From: Mesorhizobium sp. M2D.F.Ca.ET.226.01.1.1
GTDB lineage: Bacteria; Pseudomonadota; Alphaproteobacteria; Rhizobiales; Rhizobiaceae
Assembly (NCBI RefSeq): GCF_004022705.2
Contig: NZ_RZOY02000006.1
Location: 381,991-445,990, forward strand
DNA length: 64,000 nt
Direction of reading: 5' to 3'
The notes under the pieces were generated by a model. The model did no database searches. It was not told the DNA's origin and saw only the letters and a list, made by a program, of their open reading frames with translations. Below, piece by piece: positions 37,291-46,312 of the stretch; the stretch's first letter is position 1, and the number at the start of each line of letters is the position of its first letter. The position numbers and the translations under genes were made by a program.

Positions 37291-38001
37291 GTGACGACAG
37301 CCTTCATCACAGGTGCGACGAGCGGCATAGGACGCGCGATCGCAATCGCCTTGAGCGATGCCGGCTACCAGGTCTATGCGGTCGGCCGCAGCCAGGCGGC
37401 GCTGAAAGAACTGCAAGCAGAGGGTCCGCGCATTGTGCCGATCGCCGTCGACGTCACCGACCGCGAGGCGCTGGAATCGGTGCTGGCCGATCTCACCATC
37501 GACGTGCTGATCAACAATGCCGGCATGATGCCGCCGCTCGGCAATTTCGCCGACATGAAGATCGCCGACATCGACGCCACGCTGGAGGTGAACCTTCGCG
37601 CCGCGATCCTGCTCACCCGCCTCGTCGTTCCGCGGATGCGCGAACGGCGGTCGGGGCATATCCTGTTCACAGGCTCGATCGCCGGCCACGCGGCATTTTC
37701 CAACATCGCCGTCTATTCGGCCACCAAGGCGGCGATCTCCGGCTTTGCCGCCGCGCTGCGCGCCGACCTCTCGCCATCCGGCATACGCGTCACTGAGATT
37801 GTCGCCGGCCGCGTCGAGACGCAGCTCTATCAAAACATCCTCGACGCCGATGCTCGTGCGGCCATGTACGCCAGCAAGGTGGTCCAGCCGGATGACGTGG
37901 CCAGGATGGTCGTCGCCGTGCTCGCGCTGCCGGCATGGGCCGACGTCACCCGTTTCGACATCATGCCGACATGGCCGACTTCGCCGAGCGGCACCAAGTA
38001 A
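37291..38001 (+). CDS. SDR family oxidoreductase
   Basis: 236-residue short-chain dehydrogenase: [15 protein letters not shown] near residue 7, NNAGMMPP near residue 76, Ser in [11 protein letters not shown] and YSATKAA near residue 142. Of the clan with YdfG/serine-dehydrogenase-like members. The GTG start follows GGGAAG; there is no better ATG. It is followed after 10 bases by a second SDR gene, so the two are co-transcribed. Confidence 0.88.
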   Translation: MTTAFITGATSGIGRAIAIALSDAGYQVYAVGRSQAALKELQAEGPRIVPIAVDVTDREALESVLADLTIDVLINNAGMMPPLGNFADMKIADIDATLEVNLRAAILLTRLVVPRMRERRSGHILFTGSIAGHAAFSNIAVYSATKAAISGFAAALRADLSPSGIRVTEIVAGRVETQLYQNILDADARAAMYASKVVQPDDVARMVVAVLALPAWADVTRFDIMPTWPTSPSGTK

Positions 38002-38011
38002 GGAAACCGGA

Positions 38012-38761
38012 ATGAAAGACCTTTCCGTTCTGATCGTCGGCGGCGGCGCCGGCCTCGGCGCCCTTCTCGCCAAGATGGCCGTCGACGCTGGCGCGGCAAA
38101 GATCGGCATCATCGACATCAATAAGGAAGCCGCCGAGGCCGCGCTCGGTCCGGCGAAGGCCAAAGGCCTGCCGACAGCGGCTGCCGCATGCGACATCCAG
38201 GTAGGCCCGCAATGCCACGCCGCCTTCGATGCCATCGTGGCCGAGCTTGAGCGCGTCGACTCGCTGATCAATTGCGCCGCGATTTATCCGCGCCGCCCGC
38301 TCCTCGAAATCACCGACGCCGATTGGGACGCCTCCAACGGCATCAACATCAAAGGCACCTACCACATGATGGTGGCCGCCGTTCGCCACATGCAGGCGCA
38401 GGAGCCGAAGGCCCAGGTGCGCGGCCGCATCGTCAACCTGACTTCCGTCGACGCTTTCAAGGCGCATCCGCAGAACGCCCACTACGCGGCGACCAAGGCC
38501 GCCGTCGTCAGCCTGACGCGCTCCTTTGCCCATTACGTCGCCAAGGACGGCATCCTGGTGAACTCCGTCGCGCCCGCCGGCATGGCCACCGAGAAGGCCA
38601 AGGCGCTCGGCTTCCTCGAGGAGCTGGCCAAGGCAAGTCCGCTTGGCCGCGGCGCCGAGCCGACGGAAATCGCCGAATGGGTGCTGATGACCGGCGGACC
38701 CAAGAACACCTACATGACCGGCGAAAACGTCATCGTTTCAGGCGGTTACATCTACGCATGA
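38012..38761 (+). CDS. SDR family oxidoreductase
   Basis: 249-residue short-chain dehydrogenase with a slightly altered cofactor loop ([12 protein letters not shown] instead of TGxxxGxG), INCAAIYP replacing NNAG, catalytic Ser in NLTSVDAF and [11 protein letters not shown] near residue 152. The C-terminus [16 protein letters not shown] fits the classical fold. AAGGAAACCGG precedes the ATG. It forms a pair with the SDR upstream and is followed by a LysR gene in the same direction; roles are unknown. Confidence 0.88.
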   Translation: MKDLSVLIVGGGAGLGALLAKMAVDAGAAKIGIIDINKEAAEAALGPAKAKGLPTAAAACDIQVGPQCHAAFDAIVAELERVDSLINCAAIYPRRPLLEITDADWDASNGINIKGTYHMMVAAVRHMQAQEPKAQVRGRIVNLTSVDAFKAHPQNAHYAATKAAVVSLTRSFAHYVAKDGILVNSVAPAGMATEKAKALGFLEELAKASPLGRGAEPTEIAEWVLMTGGPKNTYMTGENVIVSGGYIYA

Positions 38762-38842
38762 TCTATTTCGGCAGCCGATGGCTGCTGAAGTACGGTAGTG
38801 CATGATCGACGGAGTCTCGAACGAAAGGAGGCGGAATTCACC

Positions 38843-39790
38843 ATGACCGGCAAGCTTCGCCTGCCCTCGCTCAACGCGCTGCGCGTCTTCCACGCCGTCG
38901 TGCAGCACAAGAGCTTCCGCCAGGCCGCCGACGAATTGCTGGTCACGCCGCAGGCGGTCGGACAGCAGATCAAGCTGCTTGAAGACACGCTGCAGGTCAC
39001 GCTGTTCAAGCGCAAGGGCCGTTCGATCGAGCTGACCGAATCCGCCATCCTGCTCTCGCACTACGTCAAGGCGGGCTTCGACGAATTCTCCGAGGGCGTC
39101 CGGCGCGTCACCAAGTCGAACCACCGCGACCGCATCAACCTCAATGCCAGTCCGTACTTCGCCACGCACTATCTGCTGCCTAGGCTCTCGCTGTTCCGCG
39201 CAATCCTGCCGGGCGCCGATCTGCGCCTGACCACCATGGTCGACCTGCCCGACTTCGGGCGCGACGACATCGACATGACTGTCCAGTGGGGCTACGGCCA
39301 CTGGCCCGACTACGAGACTACGCTCCTGGTGCCGGACCCGAAGATCATCTGCTGCACGCCGGCGATCGGCGAGAAGATCAAGTCGGCGCGTGACCTGACG
39401 AAGTTCACGCTGCTCGACACCGTCAAGTCGAAGCGCCTGTGGCCGGACATATTGCGGCACCTTGGCGTCGAGCTGACAGATGGCGACCGCAGCATCAGCT
39501 TCGACGACGCGGCGACCATGCGTCGGGCGACCCTGCAAGGCATCGGCGTCGGCCTGGTTTCCGTCATCGACGCCGAGGAGGATTTCCGCTCCGGCGCGCT
39601 GGTCGCGCCGATCGGCCGCGATGCCATTGCCGACATGAAGCCGGAGGAAGTGCCCGGTTTCTATCTCGTCGTCCCGCGCGGGCATCTGCGCGTGAAGGCG
39701 GTGGCCGCGCTGCACCGCTGGCTCGCTCAGGAGGATTGGCTGAGCGACCTCAAGCTCTCCTTGCCGAAACCGACCCCGCTTTCCGACTGA
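38843..39790 (+). CDS. LysR-type regulator, GcvA-like
   Basis: 315-residue LysR protein of the GcvA/AmpR branch: LPSLNALRVFHAVVQHKSF and ADELLVTPQAVGQQIKLLED form the DNA-binding domain; effector-domain hallmark DIDMTVQWGYGHWPDYE is typical of GcvA-like members. AAGGAGGCGG precedes the ATG. It lies between the SDR pair and hyuAB, all in one direction, and could control either. Confidence 0.88.
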   Translation: MTGKLRLPSLNALRVFHAVVQHKSFRQAADELLVTPQAVGQQIKLLEDTLQVTLFKRKGRSIELTESAILLSHYVKAGFDEFSEGVRRVTKSNHRDRINLNASPYFATHYLLPRLSLFRAILPGADLRLTTMVDLPDFGRDDIDMTVQWGYGHWPDYETTLLVPDPKIICCTPAIGEKIKSARDLTKFTLLDTVKSKRLWPDILRHLGVELTDGDRSISFDDAATMRRATLQGIGVGLVSVIDAEEDFRSGALVAPIGRDAIADMKPEEVPGFYLVVPRGHLRVKAVAALHRWLAQEDWLSDLKLSLPKPTPLSD

Positions 39791-39968
39791 CAAGCGGCTG
39801 CGAGACGAGCGTTCTGGCGCGCGAGACAATAAAGAAAAACTTTCGAATGAGCCGCATTTCTTGATTTCGCACCGGCCGGCTGGGGTGCAGGTATAAGCCG
39901 GAAGGCAAGCCCGGTTCGCTTGCCGCCCAAATGCGCGACGCAGCATTCTCTTCCCGGAAGGCCAACGC

Positions 39969-42065
39969 ATGACTTCCAGATCAGACGACATCCGCCTTGG
40001 CGCGGACATTGGCGGGACGTTCACCGACATCGCGCTCGACGTCCGGGGAACGATGTTCTCGACCAAGGTTCTGACCAACTATGCGGCGCCGGAACAGGCG
40101 ATCCTCGACGGCATCGACGTCGTCATCCGCGACGCGCACATTTCGGCGGCTGAGATCGGCATCATCATCCACGGCACGACGCTCGCCACCAATGCCCTGA
40201 TCGAGCGGCGCGGGGCGAAAACCGCGCTGGTCACGACCGAAGGTTTTCGCGACGTGATCGAGATGCGGACGGAAAACCGCTTCGAGCAATATGATCTCAA
40301 CCTGCAACTGCCGGCGCCGCTGATCCCGCGCGAGGACCGTTTTACCGTCAAGGGCCGCATCGGCGCCGAGGGACAGGAGCTGCAGCCGCTCGACGAACCC
40401 GCCCTTGAAGAGATCGCCGACCGCATCGCGGCCGGCAATTTCGGCTCGGTCGCGATCGGCTTCATCCATGCCTACGCCAATCCGGATCACGAGCGGCGGG
40501 CGCGTGAAATCCTCTCACGAAAACTCAGCATCCCGATTTCGATCAGCGCCGAGGTCTCGCCGCAGATGCGCGAATTCGAGCGCTTCAACACGGTCTGCGC
40601 CAACGCCTATGTGCGGCCGCGGATGGCTGACTATCTCGCTCGCCTGCAGACGCGCCTGAAGGATATGGGCGCCGGGTGCCCGGTCTTCATGATCCATTCC
40701 GGCGGCGGCCTGATCTCGGTGGAGACCGCCTCGGAATTTCCGGTGCGGCTGGTCGAGTCCGGCCCGGCAGGCGGCGCGATCTTTGCCGCCGACATCGCCC
40801 GGCGCTTCGGCCTGGAGAAAGTCGTCTCCTATGACATGGGCGGCACCACCGCCAAAATCTGCCTGATCGAGGACTTTGCGCCGCGCACGGCGCGAACCTT
40901 CGAGGTGGCGCGCACCTCTCGCTTCTCCAAAGGCTCGGGCATGCCGATCTCCATTCCGGTGATCGAGATGATCGAGATCGGCGCCGGCGGCGGCTCGATC
41001 GCCTGGGTTGACGCTATGGGCCGCATCCAGACCGGACCGGAAAGCGCCGGCTCGGAGCCAGGCCCGGCCTGCTACGGCCGCGGCGGCGAGCGTCCGGCGA
41101 TCACCGACGCCGACCTGGTGCTGGGCAAGCTCGATCCCAACAATTTCGCCGGCGGCGCGATCAAGCTGGACACGGCCGCATCCGAACAGGCGATCCTGCG
41201 CGACGTCGGCGAGCGCCTGTCGCTGAATGCCATGGCGACCGCCTTCGGCATCTGCGAGGTGGTGGACGAGAACATGGCGAACGCCGCCCGCGTCCACGCC
41301 GTCGAGAACGGCAAGAACATCTCCGACAATTTGATGATCGCCTTTGGCGGCGCCGCACCGCTGCACGCCGCAAGGCTCTGCGAAAAGCTCGGCATTGACC
41401 AGTGCATCGTGCCGCGCGGCGCTGGCGTCGGGTCGGCGATCGGCTTCCTCAAGGCGCCGTTCGGCTATGAGGCGCTGGCCTCGAAACTGACGCGCCTGTC
41501 GCGCTTCGAGTCTTCGGACGTGAATGCGCTGCTCGCCGACCTCAAAGCCTCCGCCGAGGGTTTTGTGCGCTCCGGCGCCAGCGGCGGGATCGTGTGCGAG
41601 ATCACGGCTTTCATGCGCTATGCTGGCCAGGGCTGGGAAATCCCGGTGCTGCTGCCCGACGAGCCGTTCGGCGACGATGCGGTCGCCAAGCTCAAGAGCC
41701 TCTTCGAGGAAAACTACCAGCGCTTCTTCGGCCGCGCCATCGAGGGGCTCGACGGGCTGGAGATCGAGATCGTCACCTGGTCGGTGAAGGCGACGGATGT
41801 TCGGCCCACCGTTGCAAGGCACGAGCTGACCACGGGCAAGAAGACCAGCCAGCCGGCCACGACCCGTGCAGTCTTCGACCCGGCGACTGGGGCGCCGCAG
41901 ACCTACGGCATCGTTGAGCGTGACACGCTTTGTGCCGGCGACCGTGTCGCCGGTCCAGCCATCATCGTCGAACGCGAGACGTCGACCGTCGTTACCACCA
42001 GCTTCGACGCCGTCATCCAGAGCGACGGCGCCATCCTTCTGATCCGCAAAGGCAGCCAGGCATGA
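39969..42065 (+). CDS. hyuA: Hydantoinase/oxoprolinase subunit A (HyuA type)
   Basis: 698-residue ATP-dependent amidohydrolase subunit with the ASKHA actin-like fold. The phosphate loop is LGADIGGTFTDIALDVRG at the N-terminus, with a second at VVSYDMGGTTAKICLIED near residue 285. The N-methylhydantoinase A pattern IHGTTLATNALIERRGAKTA is near residue 60. With HyuB it would hydrolyse a 5-membered cyclic amide (hydantoin, N-methylhydantoin or 5-oxoproline-like) using ATP. Its stop overlaps the HyuB start by 4 bases. Confidence 0.9.
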   Translation: MTSRSDDIRLGADIGGTFTDIALDVRGTMFSTKVLTNYAAPEQAILDGIDVVIRDAHISAAEIGIIIHGTTLATNALIERRGAKTALVTTEGFRDVIEMRTENRFEQYDLNLQLPAPLIPREDRFTVKGRIGAEGQELQPLDEPALEEIADRIAAGNFGSVAIGFIHAYANPDHERRAREILSRKLSIPISISAEVSPQMREFERFNTVCANAYVRPRMADYLARLQTRLKDMGAGCPVFMIHSGGGLISVETASEFPVRLVESGPAGGAIFAADIARRFGLEKVVSYDMGGTTAKICLIEDFAPRTARTFEVARTSRFSKGSGMPISIPVIEMIEIGAGGGSIAWVDAMGRIQTGPESAGSEPGPACYGRGGERPAITDADLVLGKLDPNNFAGGAIKLDTAASEQAILRDVGERLSLNAMATAFGICEVVDENMANAARVHAVENGKNISDNLMIAFGGAAPLHAARLCEKLGIDQCIVPRGAGVGSAIGFLKAPFGYEALASKLTRLSRFESSDVNALLADLKASAEGFVRSGASGGIVCEITAFMRYAGQGWEIPVLLPDEPFGDDAVAKLKSLFEENYQRFFGRAIEGLDGLEIEIVTWSVKATDVRPTVARHELTTGKKTSQPATTRAVFDPATGAPQTYGIVERDTLCAGDRVAGPAIIVERETSTVVTTSFDAVIQSDGAILLIRKGSQA

Positions 42066-43681
42066 GCGATATTGGCGAAATCCGCATGCAGGTCATGTGG
42101 AACCGGTTGATCTCGGTGGTCGAGGAGCAGGCGCTGACCTTGCTGCGCACCGCCTTCTCCACCTCGGTGCGCGAAGCCGGCGACCTGTCGGCCGGCGTGT
42201 TCGACCCGCGCGGCCGGATGCTCGCGCAGGCGGTCACCGGCACGCCGGGCCACGTCAACACCATGGCCGAGGCGGTGCTGCATTTCATGAACGCGATACC
42301 ACGCGAGGAGATGTTCGAGAGCGACACTTATGTCACCAACGATCCGTGGCTCGGCACCGGCCATCTGCACGACATCACCATGGTGTCGCCGTCCTTCCTC
42401 AACGGCGAGCTCGTCGCCTTCTTCGCCTGCACGGCGCATGTCGTCGATGTCGGCGGGCGCGGCTTCGGCGCCGACGCCAAGTCCGTCTATGAGGAAGGCA
42501 TCCAGATCCCGATCATGAAGTTCGCGGAAAAGGGCAAGGTCAATCTCGACCTCGTCAGGATCCTGCGCGCCAATGTCCGCGAGCCGAACCAGGTGGTCGG
42601 CGATTTCTATTCGCTCGCAGCCTGCAACGAGGTCGGCCACCGCCGCCTCCTCGACATGATGAAGGAGATCGGCCTGACCTCGCTCGACAGGCTTGCCGAC
42701 TTCGTCTTCTCGCGCACCCGCGACGCCATGCTGGAACGCATCGAGGCGCTGCCCAAGGGAAGCTGGTCGAACGAGCTGGTGACCGACGGATACGACGAAC
42801 CGGTGAAGTTGGCGGCGACGGTTTCGGTCCGCGACGACCATGTCGAGGTCGACTTCACCGGCAGCGATCCGATGAGCCGCTGGGGCATCAACTGCCCGAT
42901 CATCTACAGCAAGGCCTATGCCTGTTATGCGCTGAAATGCATGGTGGCGCCCGACATCCCGAACAACGCCGCCTCGCTCGCCTTCTTCACCGTCTCGTCG
43001 CCCATCAACATCCTGAACGCGGTGCGTCCGGCGCCGGTGGCGCTGAGGCATATCTTCGGCCACATGGTTCCCGATCTGGTGCTGGGCGCGTTCTCCAAGG
43101 CGCTGCCCGGAAAAATCCTCGCCGAGGGCGCCGGCGCCCTGTGGAACATTCACATATCGGCGCGTCCCGCCGCCGGCGCATCCGGCCGCCGTGCCGAGGT
43201 GCTGATGTTCAACTCCGGCGGCATGGGCGCCCGCCCCGGGCTCGACGGTCTCTCGGCGACGGCTTTCCCGTCGGGCGTGCACACGATGCCGATCGAGGCG
43301 ACCGAGCATACCGGTCCGATCGTCATCTGGCGCAAGGAGCTGCGGCCCAATTCCGGCGGCGACGGCGAATTTCGCGGCGGTCTCGGACAGGTCATCGAGA
43401 TCGAGGCGACCGAAGGCCACGAATTCGACTTCTCGGCCATGTTCGACCGCGTCAACCATCCGGCCCATGGCCGCGAGGGCGGCAAGCCAGGCGTCGCCGG
43501 AGCTGTCAAGCTCGATGACGGCACCAAGATGCGCCCCAAGGGCTGGCAGCATGTGCCGGCAGGGCGGCGGCTGATCCTGGAACTGCCGGGCGGCGGCGGC
43601 TATGGCGATCCGGCCAAACGCAGTGCGGCCGCGCTAGCCAACGACCGGTCCAAGGGTTACGTCACGGAGAACGACCGATGA
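42062..43681 (+). CDS. hyuB: Hydantoinase B/oxoprolinase subunit B (HyuB type)
   Basis: 539-residue partner of HyuA. Family marks: FSTSVREAGDLSAGVFDPRGRMLAQ (seen over residues 33-57), NDPWLGTGHLHDITM near residue 95 and the C-terminal LPGGGGYGDPAKR. The ATG overlaps the hyuA TGA (ATGA), and its own TGA overlaps the ATG of the aminotransferase remnant behind it, so the locus once was a three-gene coupled operon. Substrate not defined; pyrimidine or creatinine-derived hydantoins are the usual candidates. Confidence 0.9.
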   Translation: MSDIGEIRMQVMWNRLISVVEEQALTLLRTAFSTSVREAGDLSAGVFDPRGRMLAQAVTGTPGHVNTMAEAVLHFMNAIPREEMFESDTYVTNDPWLGTGHLHDITMVSPSFLNGELVAFFACTAHVVDVGGRGFGADAKSVYEEGIQIPIMKFAEKGKVNLDLVRILRANVREPNQVVGDFYSLAACNEVGHRRLLDMMKEIGLTSLDRLADFVFSRTRDAMLERIEALPKGSWSNELVTDGYDEPVKLAATVSVRDDHVEVDFTGSDPMSRWGINCPIIYSKAYACYALKCMVAPDIPNNAASLAFFTVSSPINILNAVRPAPVALRHIFGHMVPDLVLGAFSKALPGKILAEGAGALWNIHISARPAAGASGRRAEVLMFNSGGMGARPGLDGLSATAFPSGVHTMPIEATEHTGPIVIWRKELRPNSGGDGEFRGGLGQVIEIEATEGHEFDFSAMFDRVNHPAHGREGGKPGVAGAVKLDDGTKMRPKGWQHVPAGRRLILELPGGGGYGDPAKRSAAALANDRSKGYVTENDR

Positions 43682-43857
43682 GCCACGTGGCCGCGCGCCT
43701 CCCGGTGGTGAAGCCCTCGGCCTCGATGGCGTGTGGCGTCGGTGCCCGGCGTCGCCTATGGACTGTCACCTATTTCCGCATTTCGACCGCGATCAGCGAA
43801 GAGGTGATGACCGAGGCGCCCGCGCGGATCAAAGCCGCCGTCGCACAAGTGGAGTAA
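43678..43857 (+). pseudogene. Collapsed class I aminotransferase remnant (N- and C-terminal ends joined)
   Basis: A 59-codon frame begins at the ATG overlapping the hyuB stop. Its first 18 residues, MSHVAARLPVVKPSASMA, look like the start of an aspartate-type class I aminotransferase (the V-K-P-S-x-S/T-x-A motif). The next frame (43742-43771) reads VPGVAYGLSP and, after a 1-base slip, the first frame resumes as YFRISTAISEEVMTEAPAR and continues to the stop; this is the typical aminotransferase C-terminus P-G-x-x-[FY]-G-x-S-P-x-x-R-I-S-x-A. Thus roughly 300 or more central codons are missing, plus a one-base deletion. It was the third gene of the hyuAB operon. No function is expected. Confidence 0.75.
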
Positions 43858-43860
43858 ACG

Positions 43861-44676
43861 ATGCCGCATTATGAAAGAATCCTGATCACCGGCGCCGCCG
43901 GCCGGCTCGGCTCGCAGCTGCGCAAGGGCCTGGCCCCGCTGGCCAAGACGATCCGCCTGGCGGACGGCAAACCCCTCGGCGATCTTGCGCCTCACGAGGA
44001 GGAGGCGGTCTTCGACCTCGCCGACATGGAAGCAACCATCGCGGCCACCAAGGACTGCGATGCGATCGTGCATTTCGGGGGGGCGCCGCTCGAATGCGAG
44101 TGGCAGACCATTCTCGATTCCAGTATCCGCGGCTCCTACCACATCTATGAAGGCGCGCGGAAACACGGCGTGAAGCGCGTCATCTATGCGTCTTCGGTGC
44201 ATGCCATCGGCTATCACGAGATCGAGGCGCATATCGGCGTCGACGCGCCGGTGCGCCCCGACAGCCTCTACGGCGTGTCGAAGAATTTCGTCGAAAGCCT
44301 CAGCCGGCTCTATTGGGACAAGTTCGGTATCGAGACGGTGTGCCTGCGCATCTTCTCGTCCTTCCCCGAGCCGGCCGATCGCCGCATGCTGTGGTCGTAT
44401 CTCTCCTTCGCCGACTGCGTGCGGCTGGTCGAGGCGTCGCTGACCGCGCCGCGCGTCGGGCACACGATCTCCTTCGGCATCTCCGACAACAAGCTGAAGA
44501 TGGTCGACAACAGCGGCGCCGACCATCTGGGCTTCATCCCGCAGGACAGCGCCGAGCCGTTCCGCGCCGCGATCGAGGCGAAGACCCCTGTGCCCGATCC
44601 GAAGACGCCGTCGGTGAAATATCTCGGCGGCTGGTTCTGCGAGCTTGGCCACCCGGACGACAAGCCGGCAAAGTAG
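43861..44676 (+). CDS. NAD-dependent epimerase/dehydratase, uronate dehydrogenase-like
   Basis: 271-residue extended SDR. Cofactor loop ITGAAGRLGSQLRKGLAPL, an acidic site after strand 2 (RLAD), IVHFGGAPLECEWQTIL near residue 70 and the catalytic YGVSKNFVESLSRLYWDKFG near residue 140. These segments match the uronate dehydrogenase group (galacturonate/glucuronate to the aldarolactone), including LLGFL-like DHLGFIPQDSAEPFR. It starts 3 bases after the aminotransferase remnant, so still lies in the hyuAB transcription unit. 44677-44831 downstream holds only a weak hairpin (44685-44715). Confidence 0.8.
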   Translation: MPHYERILITGAAGRLGSQLRKGLAPLAKTIRLADGKPLGDLAPHEEEAVFDLADMEATIAATKDCDAIVHFGGAPLECEWQTILDSSIRGSYHIYEGARKHGVKRVIYASSVHAIGYHEIEAHIGVDAPVRPDSLYGVSKNFVESLSRLYWDKFGIETVCLRIFSSFPEPADRRMLWSYLSFADCVRLVEASLTAPRVGHTISFGISDNKLKMVDNSGADHLGFIPQDSAEPFRAAIEAKTPVPDPKTPSVKYLGGWFCELGHPDDKPAK

Positions 44677-44831
44677 CGCGATCGTTTCGACGCCGCCCTC
44701 GGTCAGCCGTCGAAAGGCAGGCTGTCTCCCGGGGAAGCGATGCGAACCGGCCCAGCGCGTGCAGTTCCGCGCCCAGGCTCTGCGCGACTGGGAGATGATC
44801 CTGCTTGCGAGGGCCATGCCAGGATCGCCCA

Positions 44832-45587
44832 TCACAGCGATGCCGGCGAGGCGCCATGATTCTGCTGCGCTCTCTTGCCGAGGTAGAGCTCCTGCATGAC
44901 CGACGATTGTTTCAGCTCGTCGATGCTGCCTGACGCCACGATGCGCCCGGAATTCATCAGATAGCCCTCTTCGGCCACCGAGAGCGCCAGTCCGGCGTTC
45001 TGCTCGACCAGAAGCACCGCGGCGTGAAACTTCTCGCGGACGTCGATGATGATGCCCTGCAGCTCCGACACCAGCAATGGCGACAGTCCGAGCGAAGGCT
45101 CGTCAAGCAAAAGGATGCGCGGCCTGGCCATCAGGCCGCGCGCGATCGCCAGCATCTGCTGCTGGCCGCCGCTGAGCGTGCCGGCCTTGGCGCCGCGCTT
45201 CTTGGCAAGGATGGTGAAATAGTTCTCCATCAAGGCGATGTCGGCCTCGATCGCATCCCGGTCCTTACGGCAGTAGGCGCCAAGCAAAAGGTTCTCGCGC
45301 ACGCTCATGTCGGCGAACACGTGGCGGCCTTCCGGCACCATCACGACGCCGAGCGCCGCCTTTTCGTCGGCGTGAAGCACGGTGACGTCGCGGCCGTCGA
45401 AGGTGACCGTGCCGCGCCGCGGCTTCACCAGGCCGGCGATGGAGCGCAGCAATGTCGTTTTGCCGGCGCCGTTGGGTCCCAGGATTGTGACGATCTCATC
45501 ATTTTGGCCGACCGCGAGCGAGACGTCGCGATTGACGGCGACGGGCCCATAACCGGTATCGACATGCTCGACGGCAAGCAGGCTCAT
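44832..45587 (-). CDS. Branched-chain-type ABC transporter ATP-binding protein LivF
   Basis: 251-residue ATPase: Walker A GPNGAGKTTLL near residue 40, VMVPEGRHVFADMSV, signature LSGGQQQMLAIARGL and Walker B ILLLDEPSLGLSP. The ATG at 45587 overlaps the LivG stop by 4 bases. It is the last gene of a five-gene liv-type operon (binding protein, LivH, LivM, LivG, LivF). In this family the substrate is often not an amino acid but a urea, amide or aromatic acid; here it is unknown. Confidence 0.92.
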   Translation of the reverse strand: MSLLAVEHVDTGYGPVAVNRDVSLAVGQNDEIVTILGPNGAGKTTLLRSIAGLVKPRRGTVTFDGRDVTVLHADEKAALGVVMVPEGRHVFADMSVRENLLLGAYCRKDRDAIEADIALMENYFTILAKKRGAKAGTLSGGQQQMLAIARGLMARPRILLLDEPSLGLSPLLVSELQGIIIDVREKFHAAVLLVEQNAGLALSVAEEGYLMNSGRIVASGSIDELKQSSVMQELYLGKRAQQNHGASPASL

Positions 45588-46312
45588 GACACGGCCGCAT
45601 TCTTGTCCGGGCCGAGATAGACCTCGCGCACCTTGGGGTCGGCGAGCACCTCGGCCGGTGGGCCTTCCGCGATCTTGGTGCCGAAGTCGAGGACGATAAG
45701 GCGGTCGCAAAGCTCGGACATCATGTCCATGTCGTGGTCGATGAGGCAGACGCCGATGCCTTGCGGCGGCAGCTGCGCGATGACCGCGGCGAAGGCCTGG
45801 GCTTCGCTGTCGTTCAGCCCGGCGCCGGGCTCGTCGAGCAGCAGGAGTTCAGGCGAGACGCCGAGCGCGACAGCCAGCCCGAGCCGCCTCAGGCTGCCGA
45901 AGGGCAACGATCCGGCGATCGCCTTGCCGAGCGGCGCCAGGCCGACAAAATCGAGGATCAGGCCGGGCGAGGCCCAGCGGCCGCCTCCCCTCCTGCCCTG
46001 CTCCCAGGCGATCCGCACATTCTCGTCGACGGTCAGGCCCGGAAAGGACATCGCCTGCTGGAAGGTCCGCACCAGCCGCTTTCGCGCGATGCGATGGGCG
46101 CCGATATTGGTTATGTCCTGCCCCTGCCAGAATACGGTGCCGCCGGTCGCCGGGTGGACGCCGGTGACGACGTTGAACAAGGTGGTCTTGCCGGAGCCGT
46201 TGGGGCCGACGATGCCGACGACCCGGTCGGTATCGATGTCGAGATCGATGCCGTTGAGCGCCACGACGCCGCCGAACTGCTTGCGCAGGCCCCTCACCTC
46301 AAGCGCGGCCAT
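45584..46312 (-). CDS. Branched-chain-type ABC transporter ATP-binding protein LivG
   Basis: 242-residue ATPase with Walker A GPNGSGKTTLFNVVTG near residue 36, Walker B LLLLDEPGAGLNDSE and LIDHDMDMMSELCDRL with the switch His. The signature is unusual, SLPFGSLRRLGLAVALG, where L-S-x-G-x-x-R-x-L-E-I-A-R is expected, with no Gln and a Pro in the Ser position; function is probably kept by the standard LivF partner. Its start overlaps the livM end by 14 bases. Confidence 0.9.
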   Translation of the reverse strand: MAALEVRGLRKQFGGVVALNGIDLDIDTDRVVGIVGPNGSGKTTLFNVVTGVHPATGGTVFWQGQDITNIGAHRIARKRLVRTFQQAMSFPGLTVDENVRIAWEQGRRGGGRWASPGLILDFVGLAPLGKAIAGSLPFGSLRRLGLAVALGVSPELLLLDEPGAGLNDSEAQAFAAVIAQLPPQGIGVCLIDHDMDMMSELCDRLIVLDFGTKIAEGPPAEVLADPKVREVYLGPDKNAAVS

